Source: Polyangiaceae bacterium
GTDB taxonomy: Bacteria; Myxococcota_A; Polyangia; Polyangiales; Polyangiaceae
Length of the DNA stretch: 64,000 bases
Direction: 5' to 3'
Assembly (NCBI GenBank): GCA_020846005.1
Contig: JADLEQ010000019.1
Location: 1-64,000 of the forward strand
Both the position numbers and the translations under genes were made by a program. The notes under the pieces were generated by a model. That model saw only the letters and a program-made list of their open reading frames with translations. It ran no database searches and was not told where the DNA came from. Shown here one piece after another: positions 7,754 through 16,284 of the stretch (the stretch's first letter is position 1; each line of letters starts with the position of its first letter).

Positions 7754-10700
7754 TCACCCGCCGAGCAGTCGGCGGCGGACCGCGAACGCGGCGTCCGTCA
7801 CCCAGAAGCGGAGCAGGTCGTGCACCTGCCGCATGGCGAGCGCGAGCGCCACGCCCTTCACGCCGCCGAGGTCGCCCTCGAGCCGCCGGACGACGTCGAC
7901 GGCGGCGGGCAGATCGTCAGCGAGGAGCAGGCCTGCGCGCGCCGCGACGAGGCGCTGATCGGCCGCGAGCGCCGCGAAGTCGGCGCGAGGCTGGCGGACG
8001 TAAGCCGGCACGAACTCCTCCACGGCACGGCGCCCGCGCCGCGACAGCGCCTTCGTGATGCGGCGTGACTGCTCCGCCAGCCACGCCTCGTCGGCCCACC
8101 CTACCCCCCAACGGGGCTCGACGGCGCGGACGGCCGCGGTCACCAGCTCCTCGACGCGCTCCGGCGGGAGCCGCTCGAAGGCGTGCAGGCGCCTCGCGAC
8201 CAGCGCGAGGCTCCGAGCCACGAGGAACGCCAGCGCGGGCTCGCTCAGCGTGAGCAGCGCGGCCGGCACGAGCAGCGACGGCGGGTCCCCGGGCTCCACC
8301 TCGACGGCCCCGGCGTGCGCGCGGTGGACGTACACCTCGAGCTCGTCGATGCCGAGCGACACGGCGATGCGATCCGTGAGGACGCGCAGGGGGTGCCCGC
8401 CACGGGCCGTCAGCTTGTCCTTCGACGCCAGGCCGTAGCGGGCCAGATCCCGAGGCTCGAGCTTGTGGAGCGTCTCGGCCAGCGCCGCCACCAGCTCGAT
8501 CGCTGGATCCCCGGGCCGCGCGAGATCGAGCACGCGAAACACCGGGCCGTCGAACGTGCCCGGCCGAGCGCGCGCGACCGCGGGCGGCGTCGCGGCGAGG
8601 GCCGCGCGCTCTTCGGACGTGGCCACGCCCAACGCGACGAGCGGGCCGAGCGCGTGCGCTGCCTCGACCGGCCCCCGCGCGCCGAGCAGCGCCTGGTGGA
8701 GCTCCCGCCAGGCGGCCGCCCGCGTCACGTCGTGGTCGAGCACCCGCCGGAGCTCGTCGGCGGCCGCCGCCGCGTGCCCGGCGCGCAGCAGCCGCGTCGA
8801 CAACTGTGCGCGGAGCTCCAGCTCCTCCGGCGCGAGCTCCACCGCCCGCCGGAGCGCCGTCAGCGCCTCCGACCCCCGACCGAGCTCGTCCTCGAGCGCG
8901 CGCGCGAGCTCCCCGAGCGCCCCGGCCGTCTCCCGCGGGCCGCCGCGACCGGACGCGATCCAGGCTGCGAGCGCCTCGGCGTACGCCGCGAACCCCGCTG
9001 CGCGCTGCGCGGACTGCTCGCCGGCGAGCAGCTCGGCGAGCTCCCGCCCCTCAGCGCCGTAGCCGAGATCGCCGACCGCGCCCGCGTACGCCGTCACCGC
9101 GGCCGCCAAGTCGCCGCGCCGCCGGGCGACCCGGGCCACCAGCGTGAGCGCCCGACCGCGCTGCGTGGCGTCGGTGGCGACCCGCGCCAAGCGCTCCGCG
9201 GTGGCGGCGGCCGCGTCGAGCTCGTCGCAGCGCACCTGGAGCGCGAGCAGGCGCTCGAGCGCCTCCCGCTGCTCGGGGTCGAGCGCGAGCACGGCGTCGA
9301 GGCTCTCCCGCGCGCGATCGGGATCCCCGAGCCGCTCGTCGCGCAAGGACGCGAGGCGCAGGTGCGCGCTGATCGCCTCCTCCTGGGTGGGCTCGCAGGA
9401 CAGCGCCTGCGTGAGCCGGTCTACCGCCTCCGGGATCTGCCCGTCCCGCGCGAAGAGATCCGCGATGGCGAGCAGCGCAGGGACGTCGGTGGGCGTCTCC
9501 TTGAGGACGCGACGCAGCGTCGCCAGGGCGGCGGGGAGGTCGCGGCGCGCGTCGGCCTGGAGTCGGGACAGCTCGACACCGAGCGCGCTCTTCCGGCCTC
9601 GCGCGCGGGCGCCCTGCTCGGCGCCTGCGATGGCGTCGACAGCGCGGTCCACCTCGCCGCGCGACAGCGCCAGCCGGACGAGCGCCGTGGCCACCCCCGG
9701 ATGCTCGGGCTCCAGCGTGAGCGCGCGCTCGAGCGCCGCGAGCGCCGCGCCTTCATCGCCACGGAGCCGAAGCACCTCCGCGGCGCGCCCCATGAGGTCC
9801 GCCGCGCGCGTGCGGTCGCGGGCCGCGTGGGCCTCCGCCGTCGCCGCTGCGAGGAGCAGCTCCGGATCGGCGGCTCGCTCCGCGAGCACGGAGAGACCCC
9901 GCGCCGCCGCGATGCTCTCCGGATCGCGAGCGAGCGCGACGCGCATCACGTCCAGCGCCGAAGCGTCCCCGGCGGACTCGAGCAGCCACCCGAGCCGGGC
10001 GTGGTGAGTCGCTGCGGCGACGCCGTCCGGCGCAGACGCGCCCCTGCGCGCCAGCACGTTGGCGAGGAGCGCCCGATCGCCCCGCCCGCCAGCGAGACGC
10101 TCGAGCCGCGCCAGCGCGGTCTCGTCCGTAGGATCAATCTGGAGCACCTGATGTGCCGCCGACTCGACGAGCGACTCGAGGCCGCTCGCCGCCTCGGCGG
10201 CGCGCGCGGCCTCGCTCGCGTGCACGGCTCGGTACGTCGGATCGGCGACCGTGGGCGCGAGCGCCATCAGGGCGCGCGCGCGCTCGGCGTCGTCGCTCGC
10301 GAGCGCGCTCGCCGCCAGGAGGGCCCCGCGGTGCGTCGGATCCCGGGTGAGCGCGACCTCGTAGCAGCGCTTGGCGTCCGCCGGGCGCTCGAGGCGGTCG
10401 CGCCAGATCTCCGCGGCGTCGAGGAGCGCCGCGACGGCGACCGCGTCGTCGCGAGTCGCCTTCGCCTCGTCCTCGAGGTGGCCGGCGAGCGCGTCCCACC
10501 GCCCGGCCTCGCCGAGGAGCCGCGCCCGCGCTTCGAGCGCCTCGCGGAGCTGCGGACGGAGCGCGAGCGCTTGCTCGTACGCAGCCAGCGCGCGCTCGCG
10601 CTTGCCGAGGTGGGCCTCCAGCACGTCGCCGAGGCGCAGCGCGACGCGGACCCGGGTGGCGGCGTCCCCGGGCCTCCCGAGCTCGAGCTCGAGCAGGTGC

Positions 10701-13258
10701 ACCAGCTCCTCCCACTGGTGACGCTCACCGAGCTTGCGGCCGAGCGCGGCGAGCGCGCCAGCATGCAGCGGATCCCGGCTGAGCGCCGCGCGCCACCGCT
10801 CGACGGCGTCTACATCTCGCGCCAGCCGCTCCTCGAAGAGCAGCCCCACTTCGTAGAGCAGGTCCGCGGCAGCGCGCGCGTCGGCGGTCACCGTGACCTT
10901 GCGCGCGAGCAGCGCGACCAGCTCCTCCCACCGACCTTGCGCGCGAAGGGCGGCTGCCAACGCGGCATGCACGTCGTCGTGCTCGGGCACGGCCGCGAGC
11001 GCCGCTTCCCAGTAGGGGACCGCCGCGGCCGGGTCGCGGCCGCGCTCAGCGAGCATCCGGCCGGCACGGTGGAGCAGCGCCGCGCGCTCCGCAGGGGCTG
11101 ACGCGACGCGCGCCTCCGCCTCGAGCGCCTGCGCCGCAGCCGGGAGGTCTCCCGCGCGCTCGAGCGCCCGCCCGAGCCCCTGGAGCGCCGGGAGCGTCCC
11201 CGGCGGCGCCTCGAGCGCGCGAGCGTAGAGGCTAGCGGCCCGCGCGGGCGCGGCGAGCACCCCCTCGTACAGCTCGGCCGCGCGAAGCCACCAGGCGACG
11301 CGCGCCGCGGCGTCGCTCGCCAGCCCCGCGGCGTGCTCGCACAGCTCCGCGAGCTCACGATGGCGTCCGCCCTCCGTATAGAGCCGCACGAGCGCGTGGA
11401 CGGACTCGGAGAGCGCCGGCTCGTGGGCGGCGGCACGTGCGTGATGCACGATGGCGAGATCGGGCCGCCCGAGCTCGCGCTCGAACACCTCGGCTGCGCG
11501 CGCATGAGCTCCCGCGCGCCGATGCGGCGAGACCTCATGCTCCGCCTGGCGGAGGAGCGCCGCAACGACTGCCTCCCAGCGGCCCTCCTTCGCCAGGAGC
11601 GGTACGAGGAGCGCGATCGCCGCCGGGTCGGCCGGCGCTTGATCCAACGCGCGCCCCGCCCATGTCACGGCGCCGGCCCGATCGTCGAGCAGGCTGGCCT
11701 GCACCCGCGCGATCCGAGACGCGAGCGCGCGGGCCTCTTCCCGTGCCTCCTCGCGCGCGGCGATCTCGTGCAGCCGCTCGAGCGCTCGCACTAGCTCGGT
11801 TGGGCGACGACGCTGCTCATACAGCCGGACCAGCTCAGCGAGAGGCAGGCGATCAACGGGCACCTCCGCCGCCGCTCGCTCGAGCAGCGAGCACGCGTCA
11901 TCCGCGCGCTCCAGCCTCGACTCGAGCACGCGCGCGGCCTCGCCGAGCAGCGCGGCGCGGTGACGCGGGTCGGCGGCGAGCTCGGCCCGGCGCTCGAGCG
12001 CCTGCGCCACCTCGCTCCACCGCCCCTTCGCGCGGGCGAGCCGCTCGATCGCGCGGAGCGGACCGGGCGCGCCGACGTCCAGCGCGTGCGCCTCGCGGTG
12101 GGCCTCGATCGCCTCCTCCGCGCGGTCGAGCAACTCGAGGAGCCGCCCGCGTCGCGTGAGCAGCGCAGCGCGCACGCGATCGTCGTTCAACGCCGCGGCC
12201 AGCCTCCCGAGAGCACGCTCCAGCTCCTCTGCGCGCCCGCCTCGCTCTGCGTTGCCGCACCACGCGGCCAGGGCTGGGATGGACTCGGGGTCATGCTCGA
12301 GCGCCGCGAGGTAGGCCTCGCGAGCCGCGGGCGCGTCGCCCAGGCGGCGCTCGAGGACGGCGCCCTTCTCCACGAGGAGGCTGGCGCGCCGCCGCGGCTC
12401 GGTGCACATCGCGACCTCGGTGTCGAGCGCCGCGACCGCGGGCCCCCAGGCACCGCGCGCCTCGTGGACGCGTCGGGCGACGTGCACGTACGGCGCGCAC
12501 TCCGGCTGGAGGCGGACGGCGTGCCTCAGGTAGTCCGCGGCGCGATCGAGCTCCCCGAGCGGCCACTCCGAGGCGCGCGCGAGCTCGTAGTACAGGCGCC
12601 CGGCCCGGCGCTCGTCGGGGCTCCGCTCGAGCTCCGCTTGGCACGCCACGACGAGCGCGCGAGCGGCCGCGACGTGAGCCGGCTCTGCTGGCGGCTGCTC
12701 GCGAGCCTCGGCGCCCTGGACCGGCGACGCCGGCGCGACCGCCGCCATGGGCGCCGCGGTCGGCGGAGCCGGCGTCACCGGCGCTCCGGGCGCGGTAGCG
12801 AGCCGCGCGGGAGGGGGCGCGGGTGTGGCACCGCGGCGGGGAGCCGGAGCGGGCGGCGGGACGACACGCGGCGGCGCGCCCGCGCGCGGGGGCGGCGCAG
12901 GCGGCGCGGCCCGCACCGGAGGGGGGGGCGGCGTCGAGCGTCGGGCGGGGGACGGCGGAGGGGCCGCGCCCGGACGGGAGGGCGGGGGCGGCGGCGTCGA
13001 CGCGGGCCGCGCAGGTGGGGGCGGCGGCGTGGACGCGGGCCGCGCGGGAGGGGGCGGCGGCGTGGACGCGGATCGCGAGGGAGCGGGCGGCGGCGTCGAC
13101 GCGGGCCGCGCGGGAGGGGGCGGCGAGCCCGGCTTCGCGGTGGGACGCGGCACCGGCGCTGCCGGGCGAGGGGCGGGGCGGGGCGGGGCGGGGCGCGCAG
13201 GCGCGGCGCCGGCCGGCGGCCGCGCGGGAGGGGGCGAGGGATCGTCGTCGTCAGCCAT
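7754..13258 (-). CDS. giant TPR-repeat protein with Pro-rich N-terminus
   Basis: The 1834-residue product begins at an ATG (MADDDDPSPPPARPPAG). Residues ~5-190 are a low-complexity Pro/Ala/Arg region with tandem 11-residue units. From ~200 to ~1550 there are many helical hairpin repeats with the TPR pattern (for example ALERDPESIPALAAW, ALALRPQLREAL, LALDPEQREALERL). The C-terminal ~250 residues form a separate conserved domain (VFRVLDLARPGDPAIELVAALAETLHKLEPRDLARYGL) without recognised catalytic motifs. No signal peptide is visible, so a cytoplasmic scaffold is likely. Proteins of this architecture recur in Polyangiales but their function is unknown. The gene is divergent from hutG, with 39 nt between start codons. 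Confidence 0.75.
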   Translation of the reverse strand: MADDDDPSPPPARPPAGAAPARPAPPRPAPRPAAPVPRPTAKPGSPPPPARPASTPPPAPSRSASTPPPPPARPASTPPPPPARPASTPPPPPSRPGAAPPPSPARRSTPPPPPVRAAPPAPPPRAGAPPRVVPPPAPAPRRGATPAPPPARLATAPGAPVTPAPPTAAPMAAVAPASPVQGAEAREQPPAEPAHVAAARALVVACQAELERSPDERRAGRLYYELARASEWPLGELDRAADYLRHAVRLQPECAPYVHVARRVHEARGAWGPAVAALDTEVAMCTEPRRRASLLVEKGAVLERRLGDAPAAREAYLAALEHDPESIPALAAWCGNAERGGRAEELERALGRLAAALNDDRVRAALLTRRGRLLELLDRAEEAIEAHREAHALDVGAPGPLRAIERLARAKGRWSEVAQALERRAELAADPRHRAALLGEAARVLESRLERADDACSLLERAAAEVPVDRLPLAELVRLYEQRRRPTELVRALERLHEIAAREEAREEARALASRIARVQASLLDDRAGAVTWAGRALDQAPADPAAIALLVPLLAKEGRWEAVVAALLRQAEHEVSPHRRAGAHARAAEVFERELGRPDLAIVHHARAAAHEPALSESVHALVRLYTEGGRHRELAELCEHAAGLASDAAARVAWWLRAAELYEGVLAAPARAASLYARALEAPPGTLPALQGLGRALERAGDLPAAAQALEAEARVASAPAERAALLHRAGRMLAERGRDPAAAVPYWEAALAAVPEHDDVHAALAAALRAQGRWEELVALLARKVTVTADARAAADLLYEVGLLFEERLARDVDAVERWRAALSRDPLHAGALAALGRKLGERHQWEELVHLLELELGRPGDAATRVRVALRLGDVLEAHLGKRERALAAYEQALALRPQLREALEARARLLGEAGRWDALAGHLEDEAKATRDDAVAVAALLDAAEIWRDRLERPADAKRCYEVALTRDPTHRGALLAASALASDDAERARALMALAPTVADPTYRAVHASEAARAAEAASGLESLVESAAHQVLQIDPTDETALARLERLAGGRGDRALLANVLARRGASAPDGVAAATHHARLGWLLESAGDASALDVMRVALARDPESIAAARGLSVLAERAADPELLLAAATAEAHAARDRTRAADLMGRAAEVLRLRGDEGAALAALERALTLEPEHPGVATALVRLALSRGEVDRAVDAIAGAEQGARARGRKSALGVELSRLQADARRDLPAALATLRRVLKETPTDVPALLAIADLFARDGQIPEAVDRLTQALSCEPTQEEAISAHLRLASLRDERLGDPDRARESLDAVLALDPEQREALERLLALQVRCDELDAAAATAERLARVATDATQRGRALTLVARVARRRGDLAAAVTAYAGAVGDLGYGAEGRELAELLAGEQSAQRAAGFAAYAEALAAWIASGRGGPRETAGALGELARALEDELGRGSEALTALRRAVELAPEELELRAQLSTRLLRAGHAAAAADELRRVLDHDVTRAAAWRELHQALLGARGPVEAAHALGPLVALGVATSEERAALAATPPAVARARPGTFDGPVFRVLDLARPGDPAIELVAALAETLHKLEPRDLARYGLASKDKLTARGGHPLRVLTDRIAVSLGIDELEVYVHRAHAGAVEVEPGDPPSLLVPAALLTLSEPALAFLVARSLALVARRLHAFERLPPERVEELVTAAVRAVEPRWGVGWADEAWLAEQSRRITKALSRRGRRAVEEFVPAYVRQPRADFAALAADQRLVAARAGLLLADDLPAAVDVVRRLEGDLGGVKGVALALAMRQVHDLLRFWVTDAAFAVRRRLLGG
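12978..13130. repeat. tandem 33-bp coding repeat (Pro-rich linker of TPR protein)
   Basis: Four to five imperfect copies of a 33-bp unit encode repeats of PPPPPARPAST (variants with SRS and SRPG). Such in-frame repeats change length easily by slippage or recombination while keeping the reading frame. Confidence 0.65.
13170..13193 (+). repeat. five consecutive GGGG runs with 1-nt loops (G-quadruplex candidate)
   Basis: The plus strand carries GGGG five times, each separated by a single C, within the N-terminal coding region of the TPR gene (which is read from the other strand). Four-G runs with single-base loops are the pattern expected to form very stable quadruplexes. Confidence 0.6.
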
Positions 13259-13297
13259 GTCGCCCGGCGCCCGGTGAGGGTAACACGACCCACGCCG

Positions 13298-14260
13298 ATG
13301 CTCGCGCCCCACCTCGTGCCCACCCGTCCGCCCGCGGCTCCCCCGGCCGATCCTCTGGACTCCCGACTCCGCGATCGCCTGCGCCCCTGGGACGGCACCC
13401 CTCGGGAGGTCCTCTTCCTGGGTATCCCGTCCGACGACGGCGTCGTGGCCGGCGGCGGCCGCGCAGGCGCGGCGGAGGGGCCGCGGGCGTTCCGTGAGGC
13501 GGTCCTGCGATACGGGACGACGTGGGACGCCGAGCACGAGCTCGATTGGAGCGACCTCACCGTCGCGGACGCTGGCGACGCCGAGGTGGTAGCCGGCGAC
13601 GTGGCCACGACCCATGACCACGTGACGGCGTGCGCGGCGTCGCTGTTCGAGCGCTGCGATCGGCTCGTGGTCGTCGGTGGCGGGAACGACGCGACGTTCG
13701 CGACGCTGCGCGCGCTCGGACCGGGCACCGCCACGGCCGTCATCAACGTCGACGCGCACCTGGACGTGCGGCGCGTGATCGACGGACGCATCACGAGCGG
13801 GACACCGTACCGCCGGCTCATCGAGGAGCACCGCCTGCCGGGTCGCAACCTCGTCGAGTTCGCCGCCCACCCGCACGTCAACTCCCGCTCCCACCACGAC
13901 TGGGTCCGCTCGCGCGGCGCGGCCTGCCACACGCTCGACGCGGTGCGCAGCGCGGGCGCCGGGACGCTCACCGCGCGCGAGCTGGACCGCTTGTCGTTGG
14001 CGGCGCCGAAGCTCGCGGTGTCGATCGACCTCGACGTGTTCGCCGCCGCCTACGCGCCGGGGGTGTCCGCCCCGGGCGTCGACGGCCTGACGCCGGAGGA
14101 GGGTCGGCAGATCGCCTGGGCCGCGGGCCTCCAGCGGCGGGTGCGCCTCTTCGAGCTGGTGGAGCTCTCGCCTCCCCATGACCTCGACGGAAGGACCGCG
14201 AGACTCGCCGTGATGCTCGCGTGCTCGTTCCTCGCGGGCGTCGCCGCCGCGCGCGGCTGA
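13298..14260 (+). CDS. hutG: formimidoylglutamase-like arginase-family hydrolase
   Basis: A 320-residue member of the arginase/agmatinase superfamily, placed in histidine utilisation by its neighbours hutI and hutU. HutG hydrolyses N-formimidoyl-glutamate to glutamate and formamide using a di-manganese centre. Five of the six classical ligands are visible: Asp152, His154 and Asp156 in NVDAHLD, and Asp244 and Asp246 in SIDLDV. The first ligand position (His in the GGDHS/GGGHE motif) is Asn130 in VVGGGNDAT. The fold is otherwise complete to the C-terminal ELVELSPPHD. The ATG at 13298 is preceded by GGTGAGGG, about 18 nt away. The gene points toward the hutU-hutI unit and ends 14 nt from the GMC oxidoreductase stop, so it is a separate transcript. 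Confidence 0.75.
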   Translation: MLAPHLVPTRPPAAPPADPLDSRLRDRLRPWDGTPREVLFLGIPSDDGVVAGGGRAGAAEGPRAFREAVLRYGTTWDAEHELDWSDLTVADAGDAEVVAGDVATTHDHVTACAASLFERCDRLVVVGGGNDATFATLRALGPGTATAVINVDAHLDVRRVIDGRITSGTPYRRLIEEHRLPGRNLVEFAAHPHVNSRSHHDWVRSRGAACHTLDAVRSAGAGTLTARELDRLSLAAPKLAVSIDLDVFAAAYAPGVSAPGVDGLTPEEGRQIAWAAGLQRRVRLFELVELSPPHDLDGRTARLAVMLACSFLAGVAAARG

Positions 14261-14274
14261 GCCGGCGCTGTGCC

Positions 14275-15813
14275 TCAGCTCGCGTGCGCGCGGCGCCCGG
14301 CGAGCCGCTCCGCGGCGAGCCACGCGATCGAGCAGATGGTGTGCTGGGGGTTCACGCCCAAGTTCGTCGGGAACACGCTGGAGTCGACGACGTGGAGCCC
14401 GGCGAGCTCGTGGGTCTCGAAGCTCGGGGCCACCACGCTGGTCGAAGCGTGGCGCCCCATCACCGCGGTGCCGAAGAGGTGCGCCATGATGCAGTGGAAG
14501 CGGCGGGGGTCCGGCGGGATCCGCTCGAGCGGCGCGAGCTCGTCGAGGCTACGGATCGCCTCGGGGACGCCGTGGACCCCTGGCCAGACCTCGCGCGCGC
14601 CCGCCGCGAAGCCGACCTCGCAGAGCCGGCGGATCCCGAGGCGGAGGACCTGGAGATCGTCGTCGGTCATGTCGTAGCGGACCCGCGTCCCGAACAGCCC
14701 GCGCCCGACCGAGCCGTGCGCCCGCGCGCGCACCTGCACCCCCCAGATCGCCGTGTGCGCGTGCTCACCGAGCTCTCGCATCCCGGCGGGGCCGACGCCG
14801 GGGAAGCGCGCGGCGGCGAACTCGAGCGGCATGCCCACCGCCTCGAACTTCATGCGCTCGGCGTAGTAGTGCGTGCTCTCGTAGCCTTGGGTCGCGCCGA
14901 ACCATGGCCGCACCGGGCGGTCGAAGACGGCCACGACCCCGGCGCCCGGGTGCGCCTGGAGGCGGGCCCCGACCAGCCCCGAGCGCCGCCCGACGCCGCT
15001 CGCCGCCAGCAAGAGCGGCGTCTGGATCGCGCTCGCCGCCAGCAGCACGGCCCGCCGCGCCCGCGCGCGCATCGCCGGCCCTCGCGCGCCGCCCCGACTC
15101 GCGAAGCGACCGACCACGCCGGTCGCGCGGGCCCCGGAGACCATGACCCGCGTCGCCTCGCACTCGGCGTACACGCGCGCCCCGCCGGCGACCGCGCGCG
15201 GGACGTAGGTCACCGTCATGCTCTGTTTGGCGCCGGTGGGGCAACCCTGGTTGCAGTGCGCGCTGCCCCGGCAGCCGCGGACATTGCGCCGGATCTCGTT
15301 GCCGGTGACGCCCAGCCGGTGGAGGCCCTCGCGGAGCAGACGGTTGTTCTCACCCAACACCTCCTCGGGTGCCGGCGCCACCGAAAGCTCGCGGTCGAGC
15401 GTGTCCCAGATGCGCTCGAGCTCGGCGTACGGCAGGACGCCCGCGAGCCCGTGCTCGGCCTCCCACGCGCGATGCACGACCTCGGGCATGCGATGGATGA
15501 TCGCGCCGTTGACGAAGGTCGTCCCGCCGACGCAGCGCCCCTGCAGCACCGGGGTGAAGGCGCGCCCCTCCGCGGCCTGCATCCCCAGGCCACGCCAGGT
15601 GCGCTTCATCGAGGTGTACATGTCGGAACGGAGCGCGTGACGCCGCGGATCGGGCCCCTCCTCGAGCACGATCACGTCGAGCCCCGCATCGACGAGGACG
15701 CGGGCCGCGGTCGCGCCCGCCGCGCCCGATCCGACGATCACTACGTCGGCTACGTCGTCCACGACGTCGCGACCGACGACGTCGCCTGCGTCGAGCACGG
15801 CGCCCTCGCTCAC
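14275..15813 (-). CDS. GMC-family oxidoreductase, long-chain alcohol oxidase-like
   Basis: A 512-residue flavoprotein. The FAD-binding Rossmann motif GSGAAGATAARVL is at residues 28-40, followed by VIVLEEG. The GMC family segments GRCVGGTTFVNGAI and the C-terminal HLFGTAVMG / HVVDSSVFPTNLGVNPQHTI complete the fold. A Cys-rich insert (CRGSAHCNQGCPTGAKQS) and the YVPRAVAGGARVY segment resemble long-chain fatty alcohol oxidases (FAO) more than choline dehydrogenase. The GTG start at 15813 overlaps the stop of the upstream small gene by 4 nt (GTGA), so the two are translationally coupled. I infer a two-gene oxidase acting on an alcohol; the substrate and electron acceptor are unknown. Its place downstream of hutI is unexpected. 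Confidence 0.8.
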   Translation of the reverse strand: MSEGAVLDAGDVVGRDVVDDVADVVIVGSGAAGATAARVLVDAGLDVIVLEEGPDPRRHALRSDMYTSMKRTWRGLGMQAAEGRAFTPVLQGRCVGGTTFVNGAIIHRMPEVVHRAWEAEHGLAGVLPYAELERIWDTLDRELSVAPAPEEVLGENNRLLREGLHRLGVTGNEIRRNVRGCRGSAHCNQGCPTGAKQSMTVTYVPRAVAGGARVYAECEATRVMVSGARATGVVGRFASRGGARGPAMRARARRAVLLAASAIQTPLLLAASGVGRRSGLVGARLQAHPGAGVVAVFDRPVRPWFGATQGYESTHYYAERMKFEAVGMPLEFAAARFPGVGPAGMRELGEHAHTAIWGVQVRARAHGSVGRGLFGTRVRYDMTDDDLQVLRLGIRRLCEVGFAAGAREVWPGVHGVPEAIRSLDELAPLERIPPDPRRFHCIMAHLFGTAVMGRHASTSVVAPSFETHELAGLHVVDSSVFPTNLGVNPQHTICSIAWLAAERLAGRRAHAS

Positions 15814-16271
15814 GGCGCCCCCCCGGCGCCCGTCCCCTGGGCCCACTCGGGCAGCGTCGCGTCGCGTGGCTCGAGGTCGAGCGATCCCTGCACCTCGGGC
15901 AGCCCGCACACAGCGAGGCACGCGACCATCTTGAGGAGGAGCGGGAGCTCGCGGACCACGTACGAGGGGCTCTCACGCAGCGCGCTCAGCACCCGCAGCC
16001 GCTCGGCAGGAGTCAGGCCGAGGAAGGTCGTGAACCGCGCCCCACAGAACACCGGGCACAGCATCAGGACCCAGACACACCCGCGCAGCCCGAGCACGAA
16101 CTCCAGCGGGGCGCTCACCAGCAGATCGTCGACGAAGGCACGCGCGGGGACGTCCGCGGCGCCGAACCGGGCGCGGGGGTCGGCCCCGGAGGGCACGACC
16201 ACCGCGAGCAGCTCGACCAACCATCGGCGCTCGAACTCGAACGGCAGCCACCAGCTGCCCGCGGCGCTCAT
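15810..16271 (-). CDS. small partner protein of the GMC oxidase
   Basis: A 153-residue protein from the ATG at 16271, which lies 13 nt after the hutI stop; an earlier start at 16310 would overlap hutI. The centre is hydrophobic (FVLGLRGCVWVLMLCPVFCG). The segment FTTFLGLTPAERLRVLSALRESPSYVVRELPLLLKMVAC recalls the helical N-terminal region fused in front of the flavoprotein domain in plant long-chain alcohol oxidases. Here it is a separate gene ending in a GTGA overlap with the oxidase. I infer that it is a membrane-associated subunit needed for the oxidase. The assignment rests on a remembered family pattern and gene coupling, not on a search. Confidence 0.5.
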   Translation of the reverse strand: MSAAGSWWLPFEFERRWLVELLAVVVPSGADPRARFGAADVPARAFVDDLLVSAPLEFVLGLRGCVWVLMLCPVFCGARFTTFLGLTPAERLRVLSALRESPSYVVRELPLLLKMVACLAVCGLPEVQGSLDLEPRDATLPEWAQGTGAGGAP

Positions 16272-16284
16272 CGCGGCGTGCAGC

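Noticed and set aside
8183-11101. Long open frame (972 codons) on the plus strand opposite the TPR gene
   Set aside because: It is antisense to the TPR gene, rich in Arg/Glu and low in hydrophobic order, with no domain pattern. Long spurious frames are expected opposite genes in DNA of this GC content.
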